Shown: piece by piece, positions 16,414-24,715 of the stretch | How positions within the stretch are numbered: position 1 is the first letter of the stretch | Layout: every line of letters begins with the position of its first letter | NCBI GenBank assembly: GCA_030654015.1 | Contig: JAURYI010000112.1 | Span: 1-35,922 of the forward strand | Direction: 5' to 3' | Length of the DNA: 35,922 bases | Source: Methylococcales bacterium | Lineage (GTDB): Bacteria; Pseudomonadota; Gammaproteobacteria; Methylococcales; Methylomonadaceae | The notes under the pieces: generated by a model | Databases searched by the model: none | What the model saw: the letters and a program-made list of their open reading frames with translations, nothing else | What the model was told of the DNA's origin: nothing | Translations under genes and position numbers: made by a program

Positions 16414-17537
16414 CTTTCTTAAGCATATTAATCATTGCCACCTGTTTTCTGGCTTATGCCAACGGCGCAAATGATAATTTTAAAGGCGTTGCCACCTTGT
16501 TTGGGAGTGGCACTAGCAGTTATCGCAATGCCATCAGTTGGGCAACAATAACGGCTTTTGCAGGTTCTATTTGTTCTATTTTTTTAGCCGAAAAACTGCT
16601 GAAAAATTTTTCGGGCAAAGGCTTAGTGCCTGATGCGGTTGCCATTTCACCTGATTTTTTATTAGCGGTGTCAGTCGGTGCGGGCATTACGGTTTTAGTT
16701 GCCGCCTTAAAAGGTTTTCCCATTTCAACGACTCATAGTTTAACGGGAGCTTTAGTGGGTGCAGGGCTGACGGCAGTAGGTGCAGACATTAATCTTTCAG
16801 TATTAGGGACAGCTTTTTTTATTCCGTTAGTAGTCAGTCCTTTGATTGCGATTGTTTTAGGCGCGGGCGTTTATTTTGTATTCAGAGCGGTACGCATTCA
16901 ACTGGGTATCAGTAAAGAATTTTGTTTGTGTGTCGGACAAACAGAAACCATTGTTCCGATTCCGCAACCCGTGTCCTGTTTTACCATGACCACAATCACC
17001 CGCATAGAAACCCGTTTGGATAGTGAACAAAATTGTAGGCAACGTTATACAGGCACGGTCTGGAAAATTAACAGCCAAAAATTATTGGATAGCTTTCATT
17101 ATTTGAGTGCGGGCTTGGTTTGTTTTGCACGCGGTTTAAATGACACGCCGAAAATCATGGCGATTTTAATGGCAGCTCATGCTTTAGAAATGCAAGCAGG
17201 CTTGTTATTAGTTGGCAGTGCGATTGCACTCGGCGGTATATTACATTCGCGCAACATTGCGGAAACCGTTGGTAAAAAAATCACCCCGCTGAATCATGGG
17301 CAAGGCTTTTCTGCCAATTTGGTCACTGCTTTTTTGGTTATTTTTGCCAGTCAATTAGGCGTTCCCGTTTCAACCACCCATGTCTCGGTTGGTGCGGTGT
17401 TTGGTATCGGTGCGATTACTCGGCAGGCAAATGTGAAAGTGGTTTCTGAAATTGCTTTGTCGTGGGTTTTAACCTTGCCGATAGCCGCTTTTTTTAGTGC
17501 CTGTATTTACCGTGTGTTACGTTTGTATGGTCTGTAA
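16410..17537 (+). CDS. PiT-family inorganic phosphate (arsenate?) permease
   Basis: A 375-residue multi-pass inner-membrane permease of the PiT family. Both family signatures occur: FLAYANGANDNFKGVATLFG at the N-terminus and CFARGLNDTPKIMAILM in the second half, with paired GFPISTTHSL and GVPVSTTHVSVGAV motifs. PiT carriers are low-selectivity phosphate/arsenate symporters. Its place inside an arsenosugar gene series suggests it handles arsenate or phosphate for that pathway. The central cytoplasmic loop (about 170-215) has four cysteines (EFCLCVG, PVSCFT, EQNCRQ), which is odd for a plain phosphate carrier and could be a thiol sensor. Translationally coupled to the DUF2063 gene. Confidence 0.88.
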   Translation: MTFLSILIIATCFLAYANGANDNFKGVATLFGSGTSSYRNAISWATITAFAGSICSIFLAEKLLKNFSGKGLVPDAVAISPDFLLAVSVGAGITVLVAALKGFPISTTHSLTGALVGAGLTAVGADINLSVLGTAFFIPLVVSPLIAIVLGAGVYFVFRAVRIQLGISKEFCLCVGQTETIVPIPQPVSCFTMTTITRIETRLDSEQNCRQRYTGTVWKINSQKLLDSFHYLSAGLVCFARGLNDTPKIMAILMAAHALEMQAGLLLVGSAIALGGILHSRNIAETVGKKITPLNHGQGFSANLVTAFLVIFASQLGVPVSTTHVSVGAVFGIGAITRQANVKVVSEIALSWVLTLPIAAFFSACIYRVLRLYGL

Positions 17538-17539
17538 AA

Positions 17540-18226
17540 ATGAAGTTTTCCATTATTATTCCTGCCCTAAACGAAGAACAAGGCATCAAAGAGTGTCTGT
17601 TGGCATTACAGCACTATCGCGACCAAGCTGAAATTATTTTGGTTGATGGTGGTAGTCACGACCAGACTATCAGTATTGCCACACCGTTGGTTAATAAAAT
17701 CTTAAAAAGTGACCAAGGGCGTGCTAAACAAATGAATAGTGGAGCAAATGCTGCCAACGGTGACATCTTAATTTTTTTACACGCCGATACTTATTTACCA
17801 GACCACGCGTTGACGTTAATCAATAACGGTGTGACTTGGGGGCGGTTTGATATTCGCTTAACGGGTACGCATTGGATGTTAGCGATTATCGCTTTTATGA
17901 TGAATTGGCGTTCGCGTTTAACAGGCATTGCCACGGGCGATCAGGTTATTTTTGTCACTAAAGCCGCGTTTAATGCGGTTAATGGCTATCAAAATATTGC
18001 GTTGATGGAAGATATTAGCTTATGCCACGCTTTAAAAAAATTGAGTCCGCCGCTGTGTTTACGCGCGAAAGTCCACAGTTCCGCGCGGCGTTGGCAGGAA
18101 TTCGGCGTGTTTAAAATCATCTTGTTGATGTGGAGTTTGCGGCTAGGGTATTTTTTTGGCGAAAACCCAGCCGTATTAGCACGGCTTTATAAACAAGGGC
18201 GTTGTTGGCTGCCTTTTAAATATTAA
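17540..18226 (+). CDS. TIGR04283-type glycosyltransferase, arsenosugar biosynthesis
   Basis: A 228-residue family 2 (GT-A) glycosyltransferase. It opens with SIIIPALNEEQGIKECLLAL, then IILVDGGSHDQT, GRAKQMNSGANAANGDILIFLHADT (the HAD here is the metal-binding DxD-like site) and a C-terminal GYQNIALMEDISLCHALKK. This combination is the TIGR04283 group found with ArsS and ArsM in arsenosugar loci. It would transfer a sugar-derived group during arsenosugar assembly; the exact step is not established for this protein. It starts 2 nt after the permease and is followed 12 nt later by the TIGR04282 gene, its usual companion. Confidence 0.85.
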   Translation: MKFSIIIPALNEEQGIKECLLALQHYRDQAEIILVDGGSHDQTISIATPLVNKILKSDQGRAKQMNSGANAANGDILIFLHADTYLPDHALTLINNGVTWGRFDIRLTGTHWMLAIIAFMMNWRSRLTGIATGDQVIFVTKAAFNAVNGYQNIALMEDISLCHALKKLSPPLCLRAKVHSSARRWQEFGVFKIILLMWSLRLGYFFGENPAVLARLYKQGRCWLPFKY

Positions 18227-18238
18227 GAAGAGACATTT

Positions 18239-18928
18239 ATGCGCTATCAATATCCAGACACAGTGATTCAAGTGTTTTGCAAAGCCCCACAAACAGGCAA
18301 AGTTAAAACCCGTTTAATGACCGAGTCAATCAGTGCAGAGCAAGCCATGCAGGTACATATTGAATTGACTGAGCGGGTATTAAAACTTTTGCATAATGCC
18401 GCGCTGTGTCCTGTGCAGCTTTGGTGTAGTCCAACTATTGAGTTTGATTTTTTTCAGCAACTGGCAGCAAAGTATTCATTAAGCTTGCATCAACAAAGCG
18501 ATTGCGGTTTAGGTGAGCGTATGTTTGATGCTTTAAATGCAGGTTTGCAAGATTTTAAGCAAGTGCTGTTAATCGGTTGCGATTGTCCGTCTTTAATTGC
18601 AGATGATTTTAAGCAAGCGATTATCGCTCTTAAAAACGGTGCGGACGTGGTGTTAGCTCCGACTGAAGACGGAGGTTATATTCTAATCGGCGTTAATGAA
18701 CCACAAACAGCGGTGTTAAGTGATGTTGATATGCCTTGGGGAACAGGACAAGTATTAGCTATCACCCGCGAACGGCTTAAACAACAAAACCTTAAAGGGT
18801 ATGAAATCAGACAGCAATGGGATATAGACACACCAGAGGATTTAGCAAGGTATCGCGCTTTATCTTTGCAACATTCTGCCCACTTCACACGACAAAACAA
18901 TACAACTTCAACTATTCAACGGAGATAA
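18239..18928 (+). CDS. TIGR04282-type (DUF2064) nucleotidyl/glycosyltransferase, arsenosugar biosynthesis
   Basis: A 229-residue GT-A fold protein of the DUF2064 group. Landmarks are the start VIQVFCKAPQTGKVKTRL, the loop QSDCGLGERMFDALNAGL, the acidic LLIGCDCPSLIADD, VVLAPTEDGGYILIGV and the late QWDIDTPEDLARY. CKxPxxGxVKTRL and DGGY are the family signatures. It has an AGAAGAGA ribosome site and sits in the run between the TIGR04283 gene and the SRPBCC gene. Enzymatic step not proven; its constant pairing with TIGR04283 and ArsS is the basis for the pathway name. Confidence 0.85.
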   Translation: MRYQYPDTVIQVFCKAPQTGKVKTRLMTESISAEQAMQVHIELTERVLKLLHNAALCPVQLWCSPTIEFDFFQQLAAKYSLSLHQQSDCGLGERMFDALNAGLQDFKQVLLIGCDCPSLIADDFKQAIIALKNGADVVLAPTEDGGYILIGVNEPQTAVLSDVDMPWGTGQVLAITRERLKQQNLKGYEIRQQWDIDTPEDLARYRALSLQHSAHFTRQNNTTSTIQRR

Positions 18929-18931
18929 AAA

Positions 18932-19360
18932 ATGGGACAGTGTTATAACTCAACCGTCATTCATGCACCTATCGAAACAGTATGGGCAGCAATTAGAAAT
19001 TTCCATGATTTATCATGGGGTTCTGCAATCATTGCCAAAGTAGATGCCGTAGGCGATAAAAGCGGCACAGAAGTCGGCGCGAAACGGATTTTAAACGATG
19101 CGTTTCATGAAACTTTAGTGTCGTTAGATGATGATACGTTTAGCTTTGCATACAGCATTGATGACGGCCCAGAACCCGTATCAAAAGCATCGGTAAAAAA
19201 TTATATCGGCGTGGTAAAACTATTCCCCGTTACTGATTCAAATCATACGTTTATTAAATGGCGTGCCAGCTATGAATCGGCAAGTGAGCATGAGGTAGGT
19301 GATTTTTGCAATCCGCTGTATCACGCTTTATTGGCAGCATTAAAAGCGGGTTTAGAGTGA
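18932..19360 (+). CDS. SRPBCC (START/Bet v1-like) family protein
   Basis: A 142-residue cytosolic protein with the polyketide-cyclase/START-like pattern: the opening NSTVIHAPIETVWAAIRNF, a middle that alternates short strands, and a C-terminal helix starting NPLYHALLAALKAGL. Such proteins bind hydrophobic small molecules in a helix-grip cavity; the ligand here is unknown. A GGAG ribosome site precedes the ATG and the gap to the previous gene is 3 nt, so it belongs to the operon. One Cys at residue 4 and one near the C-terminus are the only thiols. Role in arsenic or lipid handling cannot be told from sequence. Confidence 0.75.
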   Translation: MGQCYNSTVIHAPIETVWAAIRNFHDLSWGSAIIAKVDAVGDKSGTEVGAKRILNDAFHETLVSLDDDTFSFAYSIDDGPEPVSKASVKNYIGVVKLFPVTDSNHTFIKWRASYESASEHEVGDFCNPLYHALLAALKAGLE

Positions 19361-19373
19361 GTTAGGTTTTATC

Positions 19374-20060
19374 ATGACATGGCTTCTAAACAACAGCTAT
19401 CAACTCCTGCCCACACCTTGGTCAATGGTAGCAATACTGGTTTCAACTTTATTGTGCGGCGTTATTATCGGCATAGAGCGCGAGAAAAAACTTAAACCTG
19501 CGGGTTTACGAACCATAATACTGATTGCGTTGGGTTCGGCATTGTTCACCATTCTGTCGAGAATAATGACGGATAATGTTGGCGAGCAGACACGCATCGC
19601 GGCGCAAATCGTTTCGGGTATCGGCTTTTTGGGTGCGGGGTCAATCTTGCATGACACAGTTCGTGTCAGAGGCATGACAACGGCGGCTACCATTTGGGTT
19701 ATGGCGGCACTGGGTATGTTGTGCGGGGCTGGTTATGGTGTTGCTGCCATTGGCTTGACCATGATTATCATCCTGCTCTTACACCTCATAACGCTAATCG
19801 AAAATCGTTATATTGGACCGTGTTTTTTTGCCAATGTTATGGTGGTTTTTCATGATGAAAGCGGAAAAACAGGCATCAAAATCGACGCATTATTGGAAGA
19901 TTACCACGTTATGCCTGCACAGATACAAAAGGCTTATCTTGAAAATGGCATGACTGAACTCACCCTGAACTACTGCAATGCACACAAACATCATAAAGAT
20001 TTTTTGTTGCAGTTTGCCAGAATTCCAGAGGTCAAGTCGATTGTAAAACTACCGCTTTAA
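19374..20060 (+). CDS. MgtC/SapB family membrane protein
   Basis: A 228-residue inner-membrane protein. The N-terminal half has the MgtC signature, with LLCGVIIGIEREKKLKPAGLRT, a run of four or five helices, and QIVSGIGFLGAGSILHD followed by VRGMTTAATIWVMAALGMLCGAG. The C-terminal 80 residues form a cytoplasmic ACT-like domain. MgtC proteins modulate Mg2+/phosphate homeostasis and ATP synthase in pathogens; in other bacteria their role is unclear. Here it stands in the same operon as a PiT permease, so a link to phosphate or arsenate stress is an attractive inference. Confidence 0.88.
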   Translation: MTWLLNNSYQLLPTPWSMVAILVSTLLCGVIIGIEREKKLKPAGLRTIILIALGSALFTILSRIMTDNVGEQTRIAAQIVSGIGFLGAGSILHDTVRVRGMTTAATIWVMAALGMLCGAGYGVAAIGLTMIIILLLHLITLIENRYIGPCFFANVMVVFHDESGKTGIKIDALLEDYHVMPAQIQKAYLENGMTELTLNYCNAHKHHKDFLLQFARIPEVKSIVKLPL

Positions 20061-20071
20061 TCTGCAACTCA

Positions 20072-20713
20072 ATGAAAGTATTTATTTTATTATTGATGCT
20101 GGTAGCCGCTCAGAATGTGGCGGCTGAATCCACCGTGCCGATGGGTGAATTCAGCCGCAATCGCCTCAATGGCTGGGAGCAAAAAAGTTTTACAGGCGAA
20201 ACCCGCTACCAGTTGCAAACAGTAGATGGTGTTGTGGTACTGAAAGCAGATAGTCAGGCAGCGGCTTCTGGACTGTTTAAAGAACAAACTATTGGTTTGG
20301 AAAAAACGCCGTTTTTAAACTGGTCATGGCGAATTGGCAATCGTTTGACGGGACTTAATGAACAAAGTAAAGTGGGCGATGATTATGCGGCACGGGTCTA
20401 TGTGATTGTAAAAGGTGGGTTGACCTTTTGGCAGACCAAAACCATTAACTATGTTTGGTCTAGCAACCGCACAAAAGCCAGCGTTTGGGCAAATGCGTTC
20501 GCAGGCGATCAGGTCATGATGCTGGCATTGCGCGGAGTAGAAGCCCCGTTGAATGTCTGGCACACCGAAAAACGCAATGTTCGCGCCGATTTGCAAAAAT
20601 TATTCGGTGCAGATTTTCGCACTATCGATGCGGTTGCATTAATGACGGATACCGACAATAGCGGTGGTCAGGCATCCGCTTTTTATGGTGATATTTGGTT
20701 TTCCAAGGATTAA
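20072..20713 (+). CDS. DUF3047 exported protein
   Basis: A 213-residue protein with a short signal peptide (KVFILLLMLVAAQNVAA, then EST) and a beta-rich domain resembling DUF3047. Conserved-looking blocks are LNWSWRIGNRL, DDYAARVYVIVKGG, TINYVWSSNRTKASVWANAF, VMMLALRG and the terminal TDTDNSGGQASAFYGDIWF. It is predicted periplasmic, with no catalytic motif that I can point to; the family is uncharacterised and looks like a carbohydrate-binding jelly-roll fold. Eleven nt after mgtC. Confidence 0.78.
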   Translation: MKVFILLLMLVAAQNVAAESTVPMGEFSRNRLNGWEQKSFTGETRYQLQTVDGVVVLKADSQAAASGLFKEQTIGLEKTPFLNWSWRIGNRLTGLNEQSKVGDDYAARVYVIVKGGLTFWQTKTINYVWSSNRTKASVWANAFAGDQVMMLALRGVEAPLNVWHTEKRNVRADLQKLFGADFRTIDAVALMTDTDNSGGQASAFYGDIWFSKD

Positions 20714-20790
20714 CACCTTAATCTTCTTTGTAACATTTCGTCTCCTCATGCGACTAAACAACATTACTTAAAAATAACAGGATGCCTATC

Positions 20791-21543
20791 ATGCGTTTTA
20801 CTCAATCTTTATTGCTTGCTACCTTATTAAATCTGACGCTTTCGCTTAGTGTTTTTGCCGCCTCACCTGATTGGAGCGTGTATGCCAAAGCCTTGCAATC
20901 GGTCAAAACAGGTAACAAACACGACACCCCGCTTAATGTGGTGGATTATTCGGCTTTGAAAAAATCGGGACAACTGGAAGCGGCTTATCAAGTTATCAAA
21001 GCCTTTCCTGTTAAATCGCTGGCAAGCAAAGAAGAAAAACTGGCGTTTTATATCAACACTTACAACATTCTTGCCCTGAAAATGGTGCTGGATAACTTGC
21101 CTGTGGACAGTATTAAAGATGTCGGTAACGTGCTGAGTCCAGTTTGGAAGAAAACAGCGGGGGTAATTAGTGAAAAAGACGTTTCGCTGGATGCGATTGA
21201 AAACGATGTTATAAGAAAAATGGGCGAACCGCGCATTCATTTTGCCATTGTGTGCGCTTCGGTGAGCTGCCCTGATTTACGCACTGAACCTTACACCGCT
21301 GAAAAACTCAATATACAGCTAGATGACCAAGTTAAATCATTTCTAAATAACGCTAAAAAAGGCTTGAACGATGATGGTAAGGTGATTCATGTTTCAAAAA
21401 TCTTCGACTGGTTTGAAAAAGATTTTAAAACCGTCGGTGGCATTGAGGCGTTTATTCGTCAACATCACAGTGGCTTATCAAAAGAAGCCACTATCGAAAC
21501 CGATATTGACTACGATTGGTCGCTGAATAGCGTTGGCGAATAA
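20791..21543 (+). CDS. DUF547 exported protein
   Basis: A 250-residue secreted protein. After the signal (RFTQSLLLATLLNLTLSLS, ending VFA before ASP) comes a DUF547 domain with KLAFYINTYNILALKMVLDN, SLDAIENDVIRKMGEPRIHFAIVCASVSCPDLRTEPY, then KIFDWFEKDFKT. The ASVSCP segment with its Cys and the earlier His give this family a papain-like look, but activity is not established. Of two ATGs (20782, 20791) the second is better spaced from the ACAGG site. DUF547 genes often occur beside TVP38 and flavoprotein genes, as here. A 77-nt gap before it is the largest in this stretch of the operon and shows no clear signal. Confidence 0.83.
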   Translation: MRFTQSLLLATLLNLTLSLSVFAASPDWSVYAKALQSVKTGNKHDTPLNVVDYSALKKSGQLEAAYQVIKAFPVKSLASKEEKLAFYINTYNILALKMVLDNLPVDSIKDVGNVLSPVWKKTAGVISEKDVSLDAIENDVIRKMGEPRIHFAIVCASVSCPDLRTEPYTAEKLNIQLDDQVKSFLNNAKKGLNDDGKVIHVSKIFDWFEKDFKTVGGIEAFIRQHHSGLSKEATIETDIDYDWSLNSVGE

Positions 21544-21565
21544 CTAAAACCTCTGGAATAACAAC

Positions 21566-22252
21566 GTGAATACACCCAAAATTGTGTTGCTGCTGGTAAT
21601 TGCCAGTGCCATCGCCGCTTTTTTTTACTTTAATGGTCAACAGTATTTGACGCTGGAAATGCTGAAAGCGCGACAAACCAGCATTGCCACTTTTCGTGAT
21701 AATCACGCACTACTGGCGATTGCGGTTTATGGGCTGATTTATATTGCGGTGACGGGACTATCATTACCTGGTGCGGCTATTTTAACTTTGGCAGGCGGCG
21801 CGATATTCGGCTTGTTTTGGGGAACAGTGATTGTGTCTTTTGCTTCCACTATCGGTGCGACACTGGCATTTTTAGCAGCGCGGTTTTTGTTTAAAGACAG
21901 CATTCAAGCGAAATTCGGTGACCGTTTACAAGCTATCAATGACGGCATGGCACAGGAAGGGGCTTTTTATCTGTTCACTTTGCGACTGGTGCCGTTATTT
22001 CCTTTTTTTGTCATCAACCTGTTAATGGGCTTAACCACGATAAAAGTTCGCACTTTTTACTGGGTCAGCCAAGTAGGAATGTTGGCAGGCACGCTGGTGT
22101 ATGTGAATGCAGGCACACAACTCGGTAAGCTGGATTCATTGTCTGGCATTTTATCACCGCCTCTAGTCGGGTCTTTTGTGTTGTTGGGGGTATTTCCACT
22201 ACTAGCAAAAAAAGCCATTAATTTTATTCAACAAAGGAAGTCAGATGTCTGA
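21566..22252 (+). CDS. TVP38/TMEM64 (VTT domain) membrane protein
   Basis: A 228-residue multi-pass inner-membrane protein with a VTT (DedA-like) core: TGLSLPGAAILTLAGGAIFGLFWGT, STIGATLAFLAARFLFKD, FYLFTLRLVPLFPFFVINLLMGLT and FYWVSQVGMLAGTLVYVNAGTQL. VTT/DedA proteins have lipid-scramblase or transport roles. It starts with GTG, with a CTGGAA-like site upstream, and overlaps the following flavoprotein gene by 8 nt. The same pair is common elsewhere in bacteria, suggesting that the two work together on a membrane-linked redox step. Confidence 0.87.
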   Translation: MNTPKIVLLLVIASAIAAFFYFNGQQYLTLEMLKARQTSIATFRDNHALLAIAVYGLIYIAVTGLSLPGAAILTLAGGAIFGLFWGTVIVSFASTIGATLAFLAARFLFKDSIQAKFGDRLQAINDGMAQEGAFYLFTLRLVPLFPFFVINLLMGLTTIKVRTFYWVSQVGMLAGTLVYVNAGTQLGKLDSLSGILSPPLVGSFVLLGVFPLLAKKAINFIQQRKSDV

Positions 22253-23729
22253 ATTAGCCACTCAAAAATGGGTTAAACCCAAGCGTTTTGATAATAACTT
22301 AATCGTTATCGGTGCAGGGTCTGGCGGTTTGGTCACGTCTTATATTGCCGCAGCGGTTAAGGCTAAAGTCACGCTGATTGAAAAACATAAAATGGGCGGT
22401 GATTGTTTAAACACGGGCTGTGTGCCGTCTAAAGCCTTAATTCGTTCCGCTAAATTTTTATCACACGTCAGTCGTGCAGCAGAATTTGGCATTAAAACCG
22501 CGCAGGTAGAGTTTGATTTTGCCGAGGTGATGGAACGCGTTCAAAACGTGGTGAAAGACGTTGAGCCGCATGATTCTATCGAACGCTATGCTGAGTTAGG
22601 CGTGAATATTATCACTGGCACGGCAAAAATAATTTCCCCTTGGCAAGTGGAAATAAGCACCGAAACAGGTGTACAAACGCTGAGTACACGCTCAATTGTG
22701 ATTGCCGCAGGCGCACGTCCTTTTGTACCGCCGATTGAAGGACTTGATGAGGTGGGTTATTTAACATCGGATACGGTTTGGAATCTACGCACAAAACCTA
22801 AACGCTTACTGGTGTTAGGCGGCGGGCCAATTGGCTGTGAATTGGCACAAGCGTTTTCACGTTTAGGCTGTGAAGTCACTCAAGTTGAAATGTTGCAGCG
22901 GATTATGATTCGTGAAGATAGCGAAGTATCCGACATAGTCATGGCTAACTTTCGCAAGGAAGGCATTAAGGTATTAGTCGAACATAAAGCCAAGTTTGTT
23001 ATCGTTGAACATGGCGAGAAAATTTTAATCGCCGAACAGGGTGGCAAAGAAGTAAGAATTGCGTTTGATGAAGTTTTATTAGCGATTGGACGAGTAGCGA
23101 ATATTTCAGGTTATGGTGTTGAGGAAATGGGTATCGCTTTATCACCGCGCAAAACCATTGCGGTTAATGCCTTTCAAGAAACCAATTATCCGAATATCTA
23201 TGCCTGCGGTGATGTCGCAGGGCCGTATCAATTTACTCATACCGCCGCGCATCAAGCATGGTACGCCGCTGTGAATGCGTTGTTTGGTTGTTTCAAAAAA
23301 TTTAAAACCGATTATTCGGTGATTCCGTGGGCAACTTTTACCGATCCCGAAGTTGCCAGAGTCGGCTTGAATGAACAGGAAGCCAAAGAACAAGGCATTG
23401 CTTACGAAGTCAGCATTTACGGTATTGATGATTTGGATAGAGCCATTGCTGACAGTGAAGCGCGTGGTTTTGTGAAAGTCTTAACTGTGCCGAATAAAGA
23501 TAAAATTTTAGGCGTAACAATTGTGGGCGAACATTCGGGCGATTTGATTGCTGAATTCGTGTTGGCAATGAAACATAATCTAGGCTTGAATAAAATTTTA
23601 GGCACAATTCATATTTACCCAACCATGGCAGAAGCGAATAAATACGTTGCAGGCGTTTGGAAACGCAATCACGCGCCGCAAAAATTATTGGCGTGGGTAG
23701 AGCGTTATCATACTTGGCGTAGACACTAA
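22245..23729 (+). CDS. Mercuric reductase-like FAD disulfide oxidoreductase
   Basis: A 494-residue class I pyridine nucleotide-disulfide oxidoreductase. It has an FAD-binding GAGSGG (23-28), the redox-active GGDCLNTGCVPSKAL (Cys54 and Cys59), the NAD(P)H-binding LVLGGGPIGCELAQAF, the second FAD motif YACGDVAG, and a C-terminal dimerisation domain with HIYPTMAEA. It resembles MerA and lipoamide dehydrogenase, but has no N-terminal HMA domain and no C-terminal Cys pair (it ends RYHTWRRH), so true mercuric reductase activity is unlikely. A good AAGGAAG ribosome site is present. Its position next to arsS suggests thiol reduction of arsenic species or of the DUF547/VTT system. Confidence 0.88.
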   Translation: MSELATQKWVKPKRFDNNLIVIGAGSGGLVTSYIAAAVKAKVTLIEKHKMGGDCLNTGCVPSKALIRSAKFLSHVSRAAEFGIKTAQVEFDFAEVMERVQNVVKDVEPHDSIERYAELGVNIITGTAKIISPWQVEISTETGVQTLSTRSIVIAAGARPFVPPIEGLDEVGYLTSDTVWNLRTKPKRLLVLGGGPIGCELAQAFSRLGCEVTQVEMLQRIMIREDSEVSDIVMANFRKEGIKVLVEHKAKFVIVEHGEKILIAEQGGKEVRIAFDEVLLAIGRVANISGYGVEEMGIALSPRKTIAVNAFQETNYPNIYACGDVAGPYQFTHTAAHQAWYAAVNALFGCFKKFKTDYSVIPWATFTDPEVARVGLNEQEAKEQGIAYEVSIYGIDDLDRAIADSEARGFVKVLTVPNKDKILGVTIVGEHSGDLIAEFVLAMKHNLGLNKILGTIHIYPTMAEANKYVAGVWKRNHAPQKLLAWVERYHTWRRH

Positions 23730-23740
23730 CTGAGGTTTTT

Positions 23741-24688
23741 ATGCTTGATTCCTTACCGCATTTAAAAAACTCCGATTTTCCCGCGATTAGCCGCAATAAA
23801 CTGGAAATTCTGCAAGTTAATCTAGGCTATTTGTGCAATTTAAGCTGTACGCATTGTCATGTGAATGCCAGCCCTAAACGTACTGAGTTAATGGATAAAG
23901 CCACGATGGATGAGATTTTGACTTTCATTGATAGCCATCCGATTCACACCTTGGATTTAACGGGTGGCGCACCTGAAATGAACCCGCATTTTCGCTATCT
24001 GGTCACGGAAGCTTTGAACAGAGGCTTAAAAGTCATAGACCGCTGTAATCTGGTGATTTTACTGGAATCGGGTTTTGAATGGCTGGCAGGTTTTTTGGCA
24101 GAAAATCGGGTTGAAATCGTGGCTTCACTGCCGTGTTATTTGAAAGACAACGTCGATAAACAGCGCGGTAAAGGCACATTTGCTGCCAGCATCACGGCTT
24201 TGCAAAAACTGAATGCGCTGGGTTATGGATTAGAAAATAGCGATTTACAGCTTAATCTGGTTTTTAATCCGCAAGGCGCGAGCTTGCCGCCAGAACAACA
24301 AGCCCTTGAACAAGATTATAAAAAACATCTGCAAGCGCATTTTGGCATTGTTTTTAATCAGTTGTTTGCGATAACCAATTTACCTATTCAGCGTTTTGGC
24401 AGTGTGTTACTCAGTACAGGGCAGTTTGAAAATTACATGAATCTGCTTAAAGATAATTTTTACGCGCCGAATTTAGACAAGGTGATGTGTAAAAACACGC
24501 TGAGCGTTGACTGGCAGGGCTTTGTTTATGATTGTGATTTTAATCAAATGCTCAAACTGCCTTTAGGAACTGATAAAAAAATCCATATTCGTGAGGTGAG
24601 CGAATTGGTGGACAAAACCATTAACACCTTGCAACATTGCTATGGATGCACCGCAGGGCAAGGCAGTAGTTGCACGGGTGCAATTTAA
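23741..24688 (+). CDS. arsS: ArsS, arsenosugar biosynthesis radical SAM protein
   Basis: A 315-residue radical SAM enzyme. The CxxxCxxC motif is Cys32, Cys36 and Cys39 (LCNLSCTHCHVNASP), followed by LDLTGGAPEMN as the GGE-like SAM motif. The C-terminal Cys-rich end, VYDCDFNQMLKLPLG and HCYGCTAGQGSSCTGAI, is typical of the ArsS family (TIGR04167). ArsS is thought to add a 5'-deoxyadenosyl group to the dimethylarsenical made by ArsM, opening arsenosugar synthesis. Its chemistry parallels HpnH in this same window, which also adds deoxyadenosyl. It precedes arsM by 27 nt. Confidence 0.92.
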   Translation: MLDSLPHLKNSDFPAISRNKLEILQVNLGYLCNLSCTHCHVNASPKRTELMDKATMDEILTFIDSHPIHTLDLTGGAPEMNPHFRYLVTEALNRGLKVIDRCNLVILLESGFEWLAGFLAENRVEIVASLPCYLKDNVDKQRGKGTFAASITALQKLNALGYGLENSDLQLNLVFNPQGASLPPEQQALEQDYKKHLQAHFGIVFNQLFAITNLPIQRFGSVLLSTGQFENYMNLLKDNFYAPNLDKVMCKNTLSVDWQGFVYDCDFNQMLKLPLGTDKKIHIREVSELVDKTINTLQHCYGCTAGQGSSCTGAI

Positions 24689-24715
24689 AATAATTTTTTA
24701 CTCATTGGAGATGAG

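Noticed and set aside
22245-23729. Calling this gene merA because merR is nearby
   Set aside because: No HMA domain and no C-terminal Cys pair; it is coupled to a VTT gene and precedes arsS, so a general disulfide oxidoreductase is the safer call.
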